64,000 bases of DNA, taken from contig JAEVLN010000011.1 of NCBI GenBank assembly GCA_018350325.1, forward strand, positions 186,001-250,000, given 5' to 3'. Positions 12,770-24,705 of this stretch are shown one piece after another (the first letter of the stretch is position 1; the number at the start of each line of letters is the position of its first letter). Made by a program: the position numbers and the translations under genes. Origin of the DNA: Globodera rostochiensis (lineage: Eukaryota > Nematoda > Chromadorea > Rhabditida > Heteroderidae). Below the pieces are notes generated by a model. The model had not been told where the DNA came from. It searched no databases and saw only the letters and a list, made by a program, of their open reading frames with translations.

Positions 12770-12890
12770 CCGCCATTCTTTCCATCCACCGCTCGCTGCA
12801 GCAATTCAAATGGCTGCTTTTTTCTGCCAGCCGGGGATGGGCGATCGTTTTCCCATCGCTGGAGGAGGGGGGGGGGGGGGAGTGGGCAAT
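12770..12890. other. GC-rich island with acceptor-like sites and a G14 tract
   Basis: About 120 bp stand out in composition. On the plus strand two strong acceptor-like contexts occur (CATCCACCGCTCGCTGCAG and GCTTTTTTCTGCCAG). The island ends in a run of 14 G at 12867-12880 followed by a donor-like GTGGGC. Several frames are open on both strands, so the coding frame cannot be chosen. A minus-strand reading contains GRKKQPFELLQRAVDGKN. No family recognised. Confidence 0.3.
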
Positions 12891-13088
12891 ATCGATTTAA
12901 ATATACTTTCAAACTAAAAAAATATCCACGGCCAAGGTTTGAAGGGTTATAAAAATCCTGACTTTAGTCAATTTACAAAATAATTATACTACTACATAAA
13001 AAATAATTTAGTAATATTCGGTTTGAACTAAATCGAGTTGTTTAAAGTTCAACTAAATTATGAACTAAAATATTAAAATAATATAAAC

Positions 13089-13972
13089 TAGAGTCCGGAC
13101 CCAAAACCCAAAACCCAAAAATTTTTTGGGTTTTTTGTACAAAAAATTGGACCAAAAAATTTTTGGGTTTTGGGTCAATGCCCTTTTTTGTACAAAAGTT
13201 TTGGGTGTTGCCCGGTTGAATTTACACCCCTAAAGATAGCATCATCGAGTGATTTTTCAATCAGATTTATAAGGATCTCACAAATAATTGATGGCTCAGT
13301 GGTAATAAAAATGGTTTTAATAGTTTTTAAATATTTTTTAATTAAAATGCGAACAAAACAAGAATTTTTGAAAAAATCAACACATTTTTGTGAAAATCCC
13401 TTAACAACTTTAGTCAAAAATTCAAAATTTTCTCGGCGGCGCCTATCGGCACCGCCGCCATCCCCTAGTAAGCAGAATCGCAAAAGAAATTGGATTTCTG
13501 AAAATTCAAAAATCGGCAAATTATCGAAATATTTAACAATTTCCTAGCAATAAAAAAGTTTTGGCATTAAATTCATATATTTAAACACCTAAAAAATATT
13601 CCTGATTTTTTTCTGTTTTTTCATTCGGTATTCCTGATTTTTCGGTTTGACAGGTGGCTACCCTGCTATTAATATTATTCATGGATTTATGATGACTGGT
13701 CAGAAAAATGCGTTGAATAAAAATTGTATTAAAAATTTTTTAAAAAAATCGAAAATTTGGGGATTTTATTATGTTTTCTAAAATTTTTTGGTTTTGTACA
13801 AAATTTTGGGTTTTGTCAACCCAAAAAAACCCAAAACCCAAAAATGACCAAAAAATTTTTGGGTTTTGGGTTTTGGGTCAGATGGGAGCAAAACCCAAAA
13901 AAAAACCAAAACCCAAAAAATGACCAAAAAATTTTTGGGTTTTGGGTTTTGGGTCCAAGTTTCCGGTCTCTA
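13089..13972. mobile_element. Non-autonomous hAT element with CCCAAAA terminal arrays
   Basis: The element is bounded by a perfect 8-bp TSD, ATATAAAC, at 13081-13088 and 13973-13980. The ends are inverted: TAGAGTCCGGACCCAAAAC on the left and, read inward from the right, TAGAGACCGGAAACTTGGAC. TAG-starting TIRs and 8-bp TSDs of the form nTnnnnAn are typical of Ac-like hAT transposons. Both ends carry long runs of CCCAAAA/TTTTGGG units interspersed with GACCAAAAAATTTTTGGG. The middle (13170-13540) holds the shared GC hairpin and tRNA-like module on the plus strand. No transposase is encoded. Frames of 125 and 114 codons through the core and 73 codons through the right array have repeat-derived translations and are not genes. 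Confidence 0.9.
13292..13457 (+). repeat. SINE-like module: A-box remnant to GC hairpin
   Basis: TGGCTCAGTGG (13292-13302) matches the Pol III A-box consensus exactly. It is followed by an AT-rich body that aligns by eye with the modules at 22.6 and 43.4 kb. The module ends in a GC-rich hairpin (13434-13457, arms CGGCGGCGCC and GGCACCGCCG around TATC). A B-box is not recognisable here, so the head is damaged. Just upstream, TTTACACCCCTAAAGATAGC is shared with the element at 22.9 kb. Confidence 0.6.
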
Positions 13973-13980
13973 ATATAAAC

Positions 13981-16900
13981 ACCTCTTGGAGAGTTTTCTA
14001 AATTATTGACCTCAATTCTTTATTTTGTTAACCATTCCTCACAGATGAGCATAACTTGTATAAAAAATGTACCAGGTAAAAAAATTTATACATTTATAAA
14101 ATATTTAAATATTTTTGATCGCCATCAGCAAAAAATCGCTTATAAATTTAAAAATCAAATGAGATTTATCAAATGGAATTATTAAAAATTAAAAAAATCA
14201 AACATTTAAAACAAGTGTAATTGTGTTTAAGTAAATAATTTTGAGCTCTCCTTAATTAATTCCACTTGTAAAAATAATCGTTGCTTTAGAGTGGTCACAT
14301 GATGCTTATATTTGCTAAAATTCTATTATATATATTATTGTTTGTATATATCGCTAGATAATTTATTTTAATTTCACATTTTTTATGTTTTAATTCAATT
14401 TAATTGACCAACCATGAAAAAATATTCAAAAGTCATAATTAGTTAATTTTCTTAAACATTTTTATGATAATCGTGTATATATTTTTTTATTTAAGTAATG
14501 CCTATATTTATTCAAAAGCAGCGTGCAAAATGCTAATTGCTATATAGCCTAAAAAATAAACATTGTTTACCAATTATTTCAATTCGCATTGACATTCTCT
14601 TTTTTTAAGTATTAGAAGCCTTATTGTCACCGTGCAGATGGTCAATCAATTTGAACTTAAATACAAAAAATGTTTAATTCACAAAATAAAATAATGTTAG
14701 TTATGGCTTCTTGTTTAAATTAACACTTTATCAAATGCCATTTTCTTTCAAATTTTTATTTTTACTAACTTTTGCTGGAAAAGCGAGGGATTTTCTAAAT
14801 TGTTTGTTCTTCAATTAAGCAACAAATATTAATTAATTCAATTTCTAGATGTGCTTCTGAGTACTTTATGTGCAGTGAATGGTTGCTGTATTAACTTGTT
14901 GTAACTTAATGAGAATAGCCGCTTCGTTGATATTATTTATAAAAGTTTCCAAATATTGCGTTTGCCTTGCATGGATAAATTTAAATATAATTGTGGATTG
15001 ATTGATCCGCAGCTTAGTCGTCTTTTGTTCCAGTTTATATTTATTAAAGTAATAAACATTATTAGATATAAACAATTTTATCCGCCATACTTACTGTATT
15101 AAATATTTTGGTTCAAAGTTATGTAATAAATTAGCTGCCCGCCTTATAGTTAGTTGCTCGGCCTTTGTTTTTAGGAAGCAGTACACAATGTTATGGACAA
15201 TTTTAATTCATTAACAAACATTCTATAAAAGTTAGGGTTTACTCTGGTAAAACATTAGTGCACCTCAAATCTTTAAATCAATTATGTTGTTTAGTTTGCA
15301 CGTTTACTCATCTCGTGATTCAAAGTGTGAAAATTTATTTGATATGCAATTAAAAAAAATTTTAAATCGATGTGTAATATTAAATTTTATTGCAACTATA
15401 TACAAGTTTGCATTTTCGATATGCTCAAACTATTCACTAAATTTAACTTATGTTTTTAAAATATTTTATCGCCTGTCTTTTTAATTTAATTTAAGAGTTG
15501 CACTTGGAACTTTGATTTTTTATGGTTTTATTGTATTATAATAGAATAAAACTGTATAAATGCATTCATAATTAATGCCTTGTGTTGTGCTACCTTTAAT
15601 ATGTTAACAACCCATCGTAAATTAATAAAAATTTTGAGTTTTTAAATTTTACGCATAAATTGACTAGATTTGGTCAGTTAAATAATAAAAACCCAAAAAA
15701 ACGAATACAGATAATAAATATAAACAGGGGCAGACAATGAATAAACCAAACGCTAATAAAATGAATGTACGAGTGACTTAACAACAACCCAGCGGAAAAA
15801 TGCGCAATCTGCACTTACAATCGTGTATTGTTTTTAGTTACACCAATCAGTTATCGGTAATTAAATAAAAAAAGTATATGTTAAATATAATTTTGATTTA
15901 ATAGGTAATTTTAAATTTTAAAAACTAAATATTACTTAATTAAACAAAGTTTCAATAACAAATAATTCGCAGCGGGTACACAAAAAAAAATTATTTTATA
16001 GTATTACAAAAGAAAATAATCTTTATTTTTATACTGTGATCCAACACTAATTTTAACATTTAAATTTGACAATACTGATTTGATTTTCGTTTATCGAGCT
16101 GAAGTTGGAGTGTTCAACGACGCCCACAGCGAATTGGGGGGGGGGGGGGAGACGGCAGTTTATGCTTCAGTCATTCCTTCCATTTTGTTGAAACCATCAT
16201 TCAAATAGCTTTTATTCTTGATGGTCCTCATTTGCGTTTTATTTTTTGTTCAACTTTTTTTGTATAGTCTTTATTTTAGTAAAAACGAAATCTAAGCAGT
16301 ATAGATAAATATATCAATCAATTATTATTTTTTTTATTACAAGGTGTCGCACCAGCAGAACGGCGGGTATTGGAATTTGATAAAAATATGAAAAGAATAA
16401 AATAAACAAAAAACAACTATAGTTTGTTAATCATTAAAATGCTTAATAAAGTCAATAAGTACAACATTCTTACAGATTAGCCTTTTAAATAGTAAATAAG
16501 AAACTAAGCTCTCAATGCGTTGCCACTCCACTGTTCACCTCAGTAATTGAACCTGATTTATGAACCATTGCCATTCGTAACTCTACTGATAATATAAAAA
16601 TTAGTTACTATTAAAAAATATACAAAAATTTGAAAAATAAATTTGTAATAATGCTAATCTGATTAAATTCAAAGAAAGATTATAACGAATGAATTAAATT
16701 GTTATCAGGATTTAAATATAAAAAAGTGACAAAATGTAAAATTTAGAATAAAAATGCTTAGCTATAAAATAAATATTATTTAATTTAAACAATTTAATGC
16801 GAGAAAAATAATAATGTTTACATAACTCTAAAGCAGCTTCGTCTAATTGATCAACATATTCATAGCTCTAATGTTAATTCATTTCTTACTTTGTTCATTG

Positions 16901-18917
16901 GTTAAAATAATTCAATTGCTTTTAAATTTGAGGCTTACATATCTATTTTTAAAAAATTTTATAAACAAATGAAAAAATAAATTAAGTAAAATATTTCTTA
17001 TTAGTCGAAAATATAAAAAACTTATAGTTTTAAAAGAATTCAGACAATTCTGAATTTTGCTCGAACAAAATCAAATCATATTAATCATCCCAAATTGTTC
17101 GAGATTAAAGCCAATAACAGCATATATTTACTAATAATGAAATATTTAAGCGTTCTATGACCACTAGCAAAATAAACCTTTTCAAAACAAGAAATAATAT
17201 TGAAATTAGAATAATCGTTAACTAACTATAACATTTATTATCGTTAATAACAAACAACTATTTTTCATTAAAATTTTTTTACAATAATAAAAAGATATAT
17301 TAGGTTGATTAACCTATCAATAATCGCTTGAGGTTTAGCGAAAAAGCTGCAACAATTCGGGGTAAGATATCAAAAGGCTCACCATCAGACTTGTTGGGAC
17401 GGGGGTAAACCCGTACGACAAAATCAAAAATATTTACGCGTTCGCTTTAAACTCATTAAAACAAAAAAATAAATAAAATAAACTAATAATTACTATGGTT
17501 AAAATAACGAAATTGAAAGTTGTACGTGCTCAATTAAACTGATAAATGGTCAAACCCATATTTAAAATTATTCAATAAAATACAAAAATTAGCTAAAATC
17601 AAATACTTCTAAAAAGCTTAACTTTACTATACTAAGAAAACTGCAATCAAATTCTACACAAATAAATAAGATAAGCAAAAAGCCATATAAACAATCTAAT
17701 TATTAATATAACTTTCTTTATAATTTGCTTCGCTTGCGTTTAGAAGATTGAACAAATTTTCAAAAAAAAGTAAAAAACAAAGAGACGAAACAATAAAATC
17801 TTAAACGGAAAAGCGAAATTAAACATCACCCATAATTAAGTTGTCAGATAATGGATTAATATTTAATATTTATTCAAGGAAATAAGCAGCAAAGTTGAAG
17901 CAGCAACTACCTCACAATAATTTGCAGTGGAAGGTTTGCCTATGTTTGTTCATTAAAATATATTTTAACACATAAAACTTTAAATTTGCCAACTAAGAAT
18001 CTGTGAAATATCAATGCATGACTGCGAGGAGTGTAAATGCATGCACTTTTATTAATCCTAATATGCTTAACAAATAACAAATAAATTCTTTTTAAAAACA
18101 TCTCAAATATTCTTATTAAAATGTATAAAAAATTGCAAAATAAATATTTAAAATACTGAATCAAAAAAGTATATTTTCAAACGAAACATAAAATACTAAA
18201 TTATTTAATATTTTCTATCTTTGTGTTCTTGATGTTTCAACACACATATATAAATTAAAGTCTTTGATTTACAAGATATAAACTATCTGAAAAGAAACTA
18301 CTTTCAGAATTAAATTCATTACACAGTTTGTAGATAATTAATAGGCCTGAAAATTTTATTTTTAGTTAAATTTAATAATTAAAGTTTTTAATTGATGGTT
18401 TTTGTTCAAGATCCAATTGAATTTTATTTGCTAGCTTTTTTAGCCATATCCAATTCATTTTTTGATACACGAATATAATAAAATATGTGTGAAATTTTCA
18501 CAGCTGTTTTCAATATTCCACTTTTAAAATACATATTTAATAAGAATTTAAATTATTTGCAATGTTTTTTAGTTTTTGTTAATTTTATTATATCTTATTT
18601 ATTACTCTCAAATTGTTTTGGCAGCTAGCAGAAAGTAGTATAGAAAAAGCATAAAATTTTATTTATGAATGAACATATTATTTATAATAAATTTTCTTTT
18701 TGTAATTTATTTATTTTTAATTAGTATATTACGTATTGTTAGTTTTAAAATTTATTTAATTTAAAATTATTTATTAAGAACAATTTTTGGTTTGTGCTAG
18801 AATCATAATTGGTCAACTATTTTTATGTGTATAAAAAATTTTTGCATTTTTAAATGTAAATGTTTTTGCACCTTAGGTGTGCGATTTATTTTTTAAGATA
18901 ATGTGAATTTTTATACT
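13981..18917. other. AT-rich DNA, no confirmed gene
   Basis: Largely featureless AT-rich sequence, strongly A-rich on the plus strand from about 15.6 to 18.3 kb. GC-richer islands lie near 15135-15180, 16095-16160 (containing a second G14 run, 16136-16149), 16340-16380, 16500-16590 and 17335-17430. The 17.34-kb island has a minus-strand donor-like GATG|GTGAGC and a minus frame containing VYPRPNKSDGEPFDILPRI. The 16.5-kb island has a minus-strand ACTGAG|GTGAAC. None is long enough to assign. Chance frames at 14866-15075, 15284-15484 and 17940-18164 are not called. Confidence 0.45.
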
Positions 18918-19820
18918 TAGGGTGTTAACTAAGTTCTGTCGCAAAATTTTTTTGAAGGAAATTTATTTTTTAAATTCAACAAAATATTATCATGATTTGA
19001 AATATCCACCTTTATGATCTATAAAATGTTGCCTTTTTTCTGGATATATTTTTGTCCCCTGTCTTTTGAATGGAGCTGAGCTATGGGCCAAAAACTAAAT
19101 GTGTTTTTTTTGAACCTATTCTGTTTGAGAATCAATTTTTCTTTTACAGTATAAGATTACCGTAATTTCAAGTTTTGGGTAGCGAGAACATAGATGGGAA
19201 AAGTCTCTTGCAAAATTTGAGGTTTATTGCTCCACCCATTAATTTTTTTGTGAACTCCAAATTTTGCCCCAGCAGAAATTATGGCGGAAAAAATGGCCTT
19301 TTTAGGCACAATTTTTGGCAATACAATTCAAAATGCCTTAGAAAATTTTTAGCTCAACCAAAATTCTTTAAATTTTGCAGACTTGATAAGCATTGTTTAA
19401 GCTTCCAAAAGCATTAAACTCGGGCTGATTAAGCTCAAATTCCCCGAGATAGGAGCCCTCAAAAGCGGGCAACGGCCTCCGGGGCCGCAGCTGATCTTGA
19501 CGTTCTCATGGCCATAACGGAATTTTTGCGCGCCTCCACTTTATCGTGCGCTGCGAGACAACTCCCGCGCCCTTCGATTGACTAATCTTTGCAGAGCCAG
19601 GGGCTGGTTTTTGTCCCAGAGAAATTTTGGTATGGTTGCTAGAGGCGCCATAAAAAATCAGTAAAAAGAGCAGAAATCGTGGAATTGGGGTAGAACAAAG
19701 AAAACATGTCCAACAAACATATAAAGAAGAAAAAAGGTAATCCGCCGTAAAATAAGCGAGATATGCATTTTTAAAAATATCAAAAAAAATTTGCGACAGA
19801 ACTTAGTTAACAACACCCTA
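18918..19820. mobile_element. Non-autonomous DNA transposon with about 40-bp TIRs and TA ends
   Basis: The left end begins TA GGGTGTTAACTAAGTTCTG and the right end, read inward, TA GGGTGTTGTTAACTAAG. Both continue with TTCTGTCGCAAA and a run of T, so the TIRs match over about 40 bp with a 3-bp indel. The flanking TA is consistent with the TA duplication of Tc1/mariner-type elements, although the surrounding TACT/AGTA palindrome leaves the exact TSD uncertain. The interior is unusually GC-rich at about 19440-19620 for this window. The 80-codon frame at 19175-19417 and a minus frame starting MAPLATIPKFLWDKN show no transposase features. Confidence 0.8.
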
Positions 19821-22589
19821 AGTACAATTCGCGATTGTTAACATTAATATGAAATGTTTATAATTTATAAATAATTAAAATATTTTTAAATACATTAAAG
19901 GATTATAAAATATGCTAAAAATGCAAGGATACCAATATTTTTCTATCAACCAATTGAATATTGTAAATTAATATATATTTTTACTATAAAAACATTACGA
20001 CTATTAAATAAATAAAGCCGTAATTGTATAAAACCAGAAAATGAATAAAATTTCTATTTGATCTTAATTTATAATTTTTATTTGATATGAAAGAGCTTTC
20101 CCCCAATGTTTTTGAATTGTTCTTCTTTACGCCAATGTCTAAATTTGAATATTCAAAAATATTTATTAATTCATATAAAATGAAATATTTTGTGTTTTAG
20201 AGAAATTATTTATTGTCATTGTTTTAGAAATGATTAAAATTTTCAACATTTATACTTATAATTTGCTATAATTTATTTATCAAAATCGAAAGTAATTTTT
20301 TGTTCTGATTCGCATCGATAAAATTTTTTTTTTTGATTTTTTTAAAAATATTTCCACGTTTATAAATTGGCAGCATTTACAAATTTAATTGTCATTAGTT
20401 AATTGGTCAGAAATTAGGTGAGTTTTTAAAGAATGCAAATCTCAGCTTAAAGTTGAGAAAATTTTTTTTGTTTATAACTATGATTAAAAGTATTACAAAT
20501 ATAATTAAATAAATTCAAATTTCCATATTCATTTCATATGCATTTACTCATTTTGTGAATTTATTGTTGTCGATCTTTTCTTTGTTTTGCATAATTGCAT
20601 TAGTTCTTAATTTATGTGAAAATATTTAAAATAAATTTTATTACAGTTGGTTTTTATTTATCTAATTTTTATATATAACAATTTTAAATTCTAATTGTTA
20701 CTATAATTAATAATATTCACAAGTATTTTAACCGTTTATAATTAATTATTTTTTATATTTTTTATCTTTTAATGCTTTAGCTTAATCAGTTTTCTAAATG
20801 TTGCGCGTCATGCGATATGCTTGTAGATGATCGTCTTTTTTTCGATTATTTTCATTTTTTAACTAGCTCAATAATTAATATATTTTTACACTATTTGTGT
20901 AATATTAATTTGGCACAATAATAGTAGTTTATTTTTAAACTTTTTAAAATGTGAATTTAAACGTATAAAAATTAATAAGATAATAAATTTGTTATGAGCC
21001 ATGCTAAATTGTGCGGCAAATCGTAAGACTTAATTAATTATTTTTGGTCAAATAAATGGAATTCGCTTCTTACTTATGTTAGTACACCTTGCTTGTTAAG
21101 CTCCAACCCGTTCAGGTAAAGTTTGTTAAATAGAAATAATTGGATACCTTTGTTGAAACATGCGATTTCAGCAGTTTTTTATACATTATCTTTGAATGCA
21201 TATATTATTAATTAATTTAATACAAAATTGTTATTTATTTTTTGCTTTTAATAATTAGATTTTTTTATATTATGATTCAATTTTAATTTGTTTAAAAATT
21301 GTATCGTGATTTTACTTACATATTTTAGTATTATATGTAATGAATTTTGCTTTATCATATAAGCCAATTAAATGTAATTATCCGCGATATATTAATTTTC
21401 AGACGGGAGTCCTTAACAAAATTTAGTTAATGATAAATTAAATTTTTATTAATTATGACACCCAGTTTATTATCTAAATATTTTATTTTAACTAATGTTT
21501 TTGTATATGTATAATTTATTAATATCGTTCGCTATGATCCGATATCCGATCTGAGATATTTTAATAATGGTTAATAGTTGAATTCTTTAAAGATGACCTC
21601 AAATAAAATATAATTAATAAATTAAATTAAAAATAATTAAATCACATTTTATATTTTGATCATTATGTTTAAATCAAATTCTCAATATATTAATCCTTAA
21701 TTAAATGTATTTATTCAGCAAGGTTTGTTGTAGCTAAATTGATTTTTACCGGTCTAAAACTTGTATTTCTGTTTTATTTTAAAAAGTTTAAAAATATTTT
21801 TTTGTAACCTATTCATTTATTAATTGTTTTTCATTTAGTTTTTGTTTCAAAATTATATTGCTTTACCGCAATATTTTTTGTTTTTATTTTATAAATAAAT
21901 ATAAGTTTGTCAATCTATTATTTCATTTTGAAAATTTTGATAACTTTATTGGAGAAACAATATTTCTTAATATTTTTTAATTTTGTTGTGTTTTATTAAG
22001 TTCTACAGATTTTTTTAATCTAGATATCGGTAAATAAGATTTTGAATATTGATCGTATTACGTTCAACGGTGGATGGCATTTTCATTTCGCCTAAAATAA
22101 ATACACATTTATTCTGGAAGCAATACCGTCAATAATTATCCAATTTTTGCTGGGTATGATAATATTGATTAGTTCACGTTATATTTTATTAAGAAATACC
22201 GGTAAATTACATAAAATTCCAGTATTATTGCAAGCATATACATTTAAATACTTTGAGATCTAATAAATTTCGCATTTATTTTTTTGTGTTAAAGCTGAAG
22301 TTTAAGCATTTCTCAGTAATTAGTTTATTGATACAGTGAGTGTAAAATCATTACTTTTTCATTTGTCAGTTTATTTACGTATAATATTAATGATAACAAT
22401 AGCTGATTTAGTTTAGATGAAAAGTTTGGATATCATTTTGTTGCGCTTTATTGAAACTTATAAAAGTAGCCACCAAACCCATTCTTGCCTCAACCAACTA
22501 ATCGTTAATTTTTTTTATTTGCCTATCTTTAAAAAATTGAAATATTTAAATCTTTACCCAATTTAATACATTTTGCCGTTCGGTAACTG
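19821..22589. other. AT-rich DNA, T-rich on the plus strand
   Basis: No element ends and no frames of note. It belongs to a long block (about 18.35-27.8 kb) in which the plus strand is T-rich. One micro-exon-like site at 21083-21115 is listed separately. Confidence 0.5.
21083..21115 (+). other. Candidate 33-bp micro-exon
   Basis: Flanked by an acceptor-like TTACTTATGTTAG and a consensus donor CAG|GTAAAG. In phase 0 it reads YTLLVKLQPVQ. It stands out as GC-richer inside T-rich DNA. A 33-bp length keeps frame, but no homology supports it. Confidence 0.3.
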
Positions 22590-23024
22590 GATTACGTAAG
22601 AGTGAAGGATAACCGGCGGTGCCGACAGACGCCGCCGGAGAAATTTTTACAAAAATTGGCAATCTTTGTTAAGGAAATTGAAGCAAAAATTCAAAGACGT
22701 GATGAATTTATTTTAAAAATTCTTGTATCTATTCATTTTTTTTTTGATTTAGCTCGCAATTTAATTAAAAAATATTTAAAAGTTATTAAAATATTTTTAT
22801 TATTAGGGGAAGAAAATTATGTGAGTAGAGGAAAAAGGATAAATAAATGATTGTACTCAAGTCGAATGATGCTATCATTAGGGGTGTAAATTTAGTCCCG
22901 GTCCCGACTCGGGATCACCGACCGGGACCGGGAATTTTAGATTTTAAAAAGTCCCGTCCCGACCGGGACCGGGTCCTGAAAAAACCGGGAAATCCCGTCC
23001 CGGTACCGGTCCCGCTCAACCCTA
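22590..23024. mobile_element. hAT-like element with CCGGGAC terminal array, left end missing
   Basis: The right end, read inward, is TAGGGTTGAGCGGGACCGG, close to the ends of the elements at 43149 and 50557, and is followed by GTATAAAT as a possible TSD. Inside it lie GGGACC/GGTCCC runs, the motif TTAGGGGTGTAAATTTAG, and an AT-rich body shared with 13.2 and 43.4 kb. The GC hairpin (22614-22637, degraded loop side) is at the left. I found no matching left TIR or GTATAAAT copy to the left of the hairpin, so the element is truncated. Frames of 82 and 76 codons across it yield a repeat-derived Pro-Val/Arg-Asp protein and are not genes. Confidence 0.75.
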
Positions 23025-23525
23025 GTATAAATAATAAAAAACAAGAAGAGAAAATTTACTGGCAAAAAATCCTGTAAGCGCTGAAATATTATTGTTAAAT
23101 ACCAGGGCTTACTTTCAGACGCCTGGATTTGTAGCCCGTTTTAATTATTAAGTTGTTTATATCTGTATAATATAAAAAATTAACGGGTATGTATTTGTTG
23201 CCTTTTTATTGTACATTTTAATTTGTATAAAATTTTAATTATATGTGCAACATTTTAATGCAAAAAAAATTGTGGTTTTTTCGGCTTTATATGATGAATT
23301 TTTTATTTGATAACAGCATTTTTTCTAAAGTGTAAGCATTTCTTTTGTAGGTTATCATTTTTGTAGTAAAGGGCTAAGAATTAAGTTGTAAATAGTTTAA
23401 AACGTGGTTTCATTTTTAACGCATTATTAGGGGAAAAAGTTTTAAAATAATGTTATTTTGTTAAAATTTATTTAAAGATGAATCGAATTTTATTTTAATT
23501 CTTACCCCGTGTCCTGCTTTATCAG

Positions 23526-23636
23526 AAGGTTCTTGTTGACCCCGCAACCACTGCGTTAAGGTTCAACGTCTTACAGCGGGAATGTTTACGATCTCGAACT
23601 GCGTCACGTCTCGGGCGTTTGGCTAGTATACTTTAG
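23526..23636 (+). CDS. Candidate terminal exon, 36 codons
   Basis: The acceptor-like GTCCTGCTTTATCAG is followed in phase 0 by an open frame starting KVLVDPATTALRFNVLQREC and ending ...LASIL then TAG. The island is far GC-richer than its surroundings, and its orientation agrees with the T-rich plus strand expected for sense introns. Against this reading, the minus strand shows a good donor (ACGGG|GTAAGA) at the other edge of the same island, though all three minus frames meet stops before it. No family recognised. Confidence 0.3.
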   Translation, partial: KVLVDPATTALRFNVLQRECLRSRTASRLGRLASIL

Positions 23637-24325
23637 GCTTGAGCAAACAAGGATCACACTCGATTATTTGGTAAAGGATATAATAGATTATTATAATATT
23701 TATGATTGTCGACACAATTATCATTTTTTAAAAAAATTTTTGACTGCCTTTTTATTTAAATTAAATGATTATTGATAATTTTCAAAAATTAATTAAATAT
23801 TTAGCAATAATACACCTTCTTTGTTTGAGAAATTAGATTTTGTTTTATAAATTATTACGGAGTAAATTTTCAATACGGAACCTATTTTCACAAATATATT
23901 TCGACATTCACTGTGTCCGTTTTTATTTAAAAAATGTTTTTTAAAGATATTTGTAACTTAATAACTGTTCTCAATTTTGTTTAATATGAACCGTAAAGTT
24001 AGCATAAAATCTGCATTTATTTAAATTTAAGATTTTTATTTGAATATGCGTTAAATTTTTATTTTTAATATAAATAATACTTAGATGACATTATTTATGC
24101 GTAATTAATACCTTCCGGACTATTTGTGAATAAATTATTCAAATTAGCGCGCATAAGTGCGAAAATAATCTCAAAATGCATTCATTTTTTTAAATTTGTT
24201 CAAGGTTTTCGAATTTTAATGACATATTTTAAATTTTTAAATCTAATTTTATAATATATAGTTTTTTTACTGATTGATAAATATTGTAGGATTTGTGTTC
24301 TACCATCACTAAAAACAATTTGCAG

Positions 24326-24355
24326 CCGACCAACAGCCAAGTCCTCGATGAGTGA
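24326..24355 (+). CDS. Candidate tiny terminal exon
   Basis: A good acceptor, ACAATTTGCAG, precedes nine codons reading PTNSQVLDE and then TGA, with a high share of C/G at third positions. Too short to test for homology by eye. It lies in a T-rich plus-strand block, as do the candidates at 21083 and 26943. Confidence 0.25.
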   Translation, partial: PTNSQVLDE

Positions 24356-24443
24356 ACGTTACTTTATGATTATCTATTTTGTGGTTAAATGTTTTAGTAA
24401 ATTAACAGCTCAAAGAATAATCTCTAAAAATATTTTTAGCATT

Positions 24444-24703
24444 TATCAACGTTCCATTTTTTTATACTTTAAAAATTATTCAAAATTTGCCATTAAAAAA
24501 ATTGGTGATTATTAAAACAAAATTATCGAAAGCGCGTGTTTGTTGAACTATTAAAGCTCTTTTTGAATGAAAACAAAAGCAACAATTTATCCACGACATC
24601 CACAATGTTTTTTGTTCTTCAGCAGTGGAGATTCTTTTAAGTATGGCTATTTAATGGCAAATTTCTAATAATTTTTAAAGTATAAAAAAATGGAACGTTG
24701 ATA
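24444..24703. mobile_element. 260-bp miniature transposon with about 50-bp TIRs
   Basis: The left end TATCAACGTTCCATTTTTTT and the right end (reverse complement) are identical for about 37 bp and near-identical for about 54 bp. Both ends carry TA, consistent with a mariner-type TA target. The interior is AT-rich with no frame. A hAT element (24706) has inserted across its right boundary: that element's left TSD overlaps the last six bases here. Confidence 0.8.
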
Positions 24704-24705
24704 AC

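Larger units (their letters stand above)
8625..13088. other. AT-rich DNA with enzyme-motif-like and exon-like islands
   Basis: No gene is confirmed. The plus strand is T-rich at about 8.87-9.4 kb, A-rich at about 9.4-10.65 kb and mostly T-rich from about 10.9 kb. Islands at 9726, 11201 and 12770 are listed separately. Open frames at 9125-9418 (97 codons) and 10693-10890 (65 codons) are Phe/Leu/Ile/Asn-rich and fit chance expectation for this composition. Confidence 0.5.
23025..24443. other. AT-rich DNA with two exon-like islands
   Basis: T-rich on the plus strand. Two islands (23526 and 24326) with acceptor-like upstream sequence are listed separately. Otherwise nothing supported. Confidence 0.5.

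Noticed and set aside
13094..13960. CCCAAAA/TTTTGGG runs as interstitial telomere repeats
   Set aside because: They lie strictly inside an element with TIRs and an ATATAAAC TSD and are interspersed with GACCAAAAAATTTTT. They behave as hAT subterminal arrays.
22847..23077. Frame encoding Pro-Val and Arg-Asp dipeptide runs, and similar frames at 50556-50772 and 13757-13978
   Set aside because: The peptides are translations of the CCGGGAC or CCCAAAA terminal arrays of hAT elements. The same repeats are open on both strands, so there is no coding signal.
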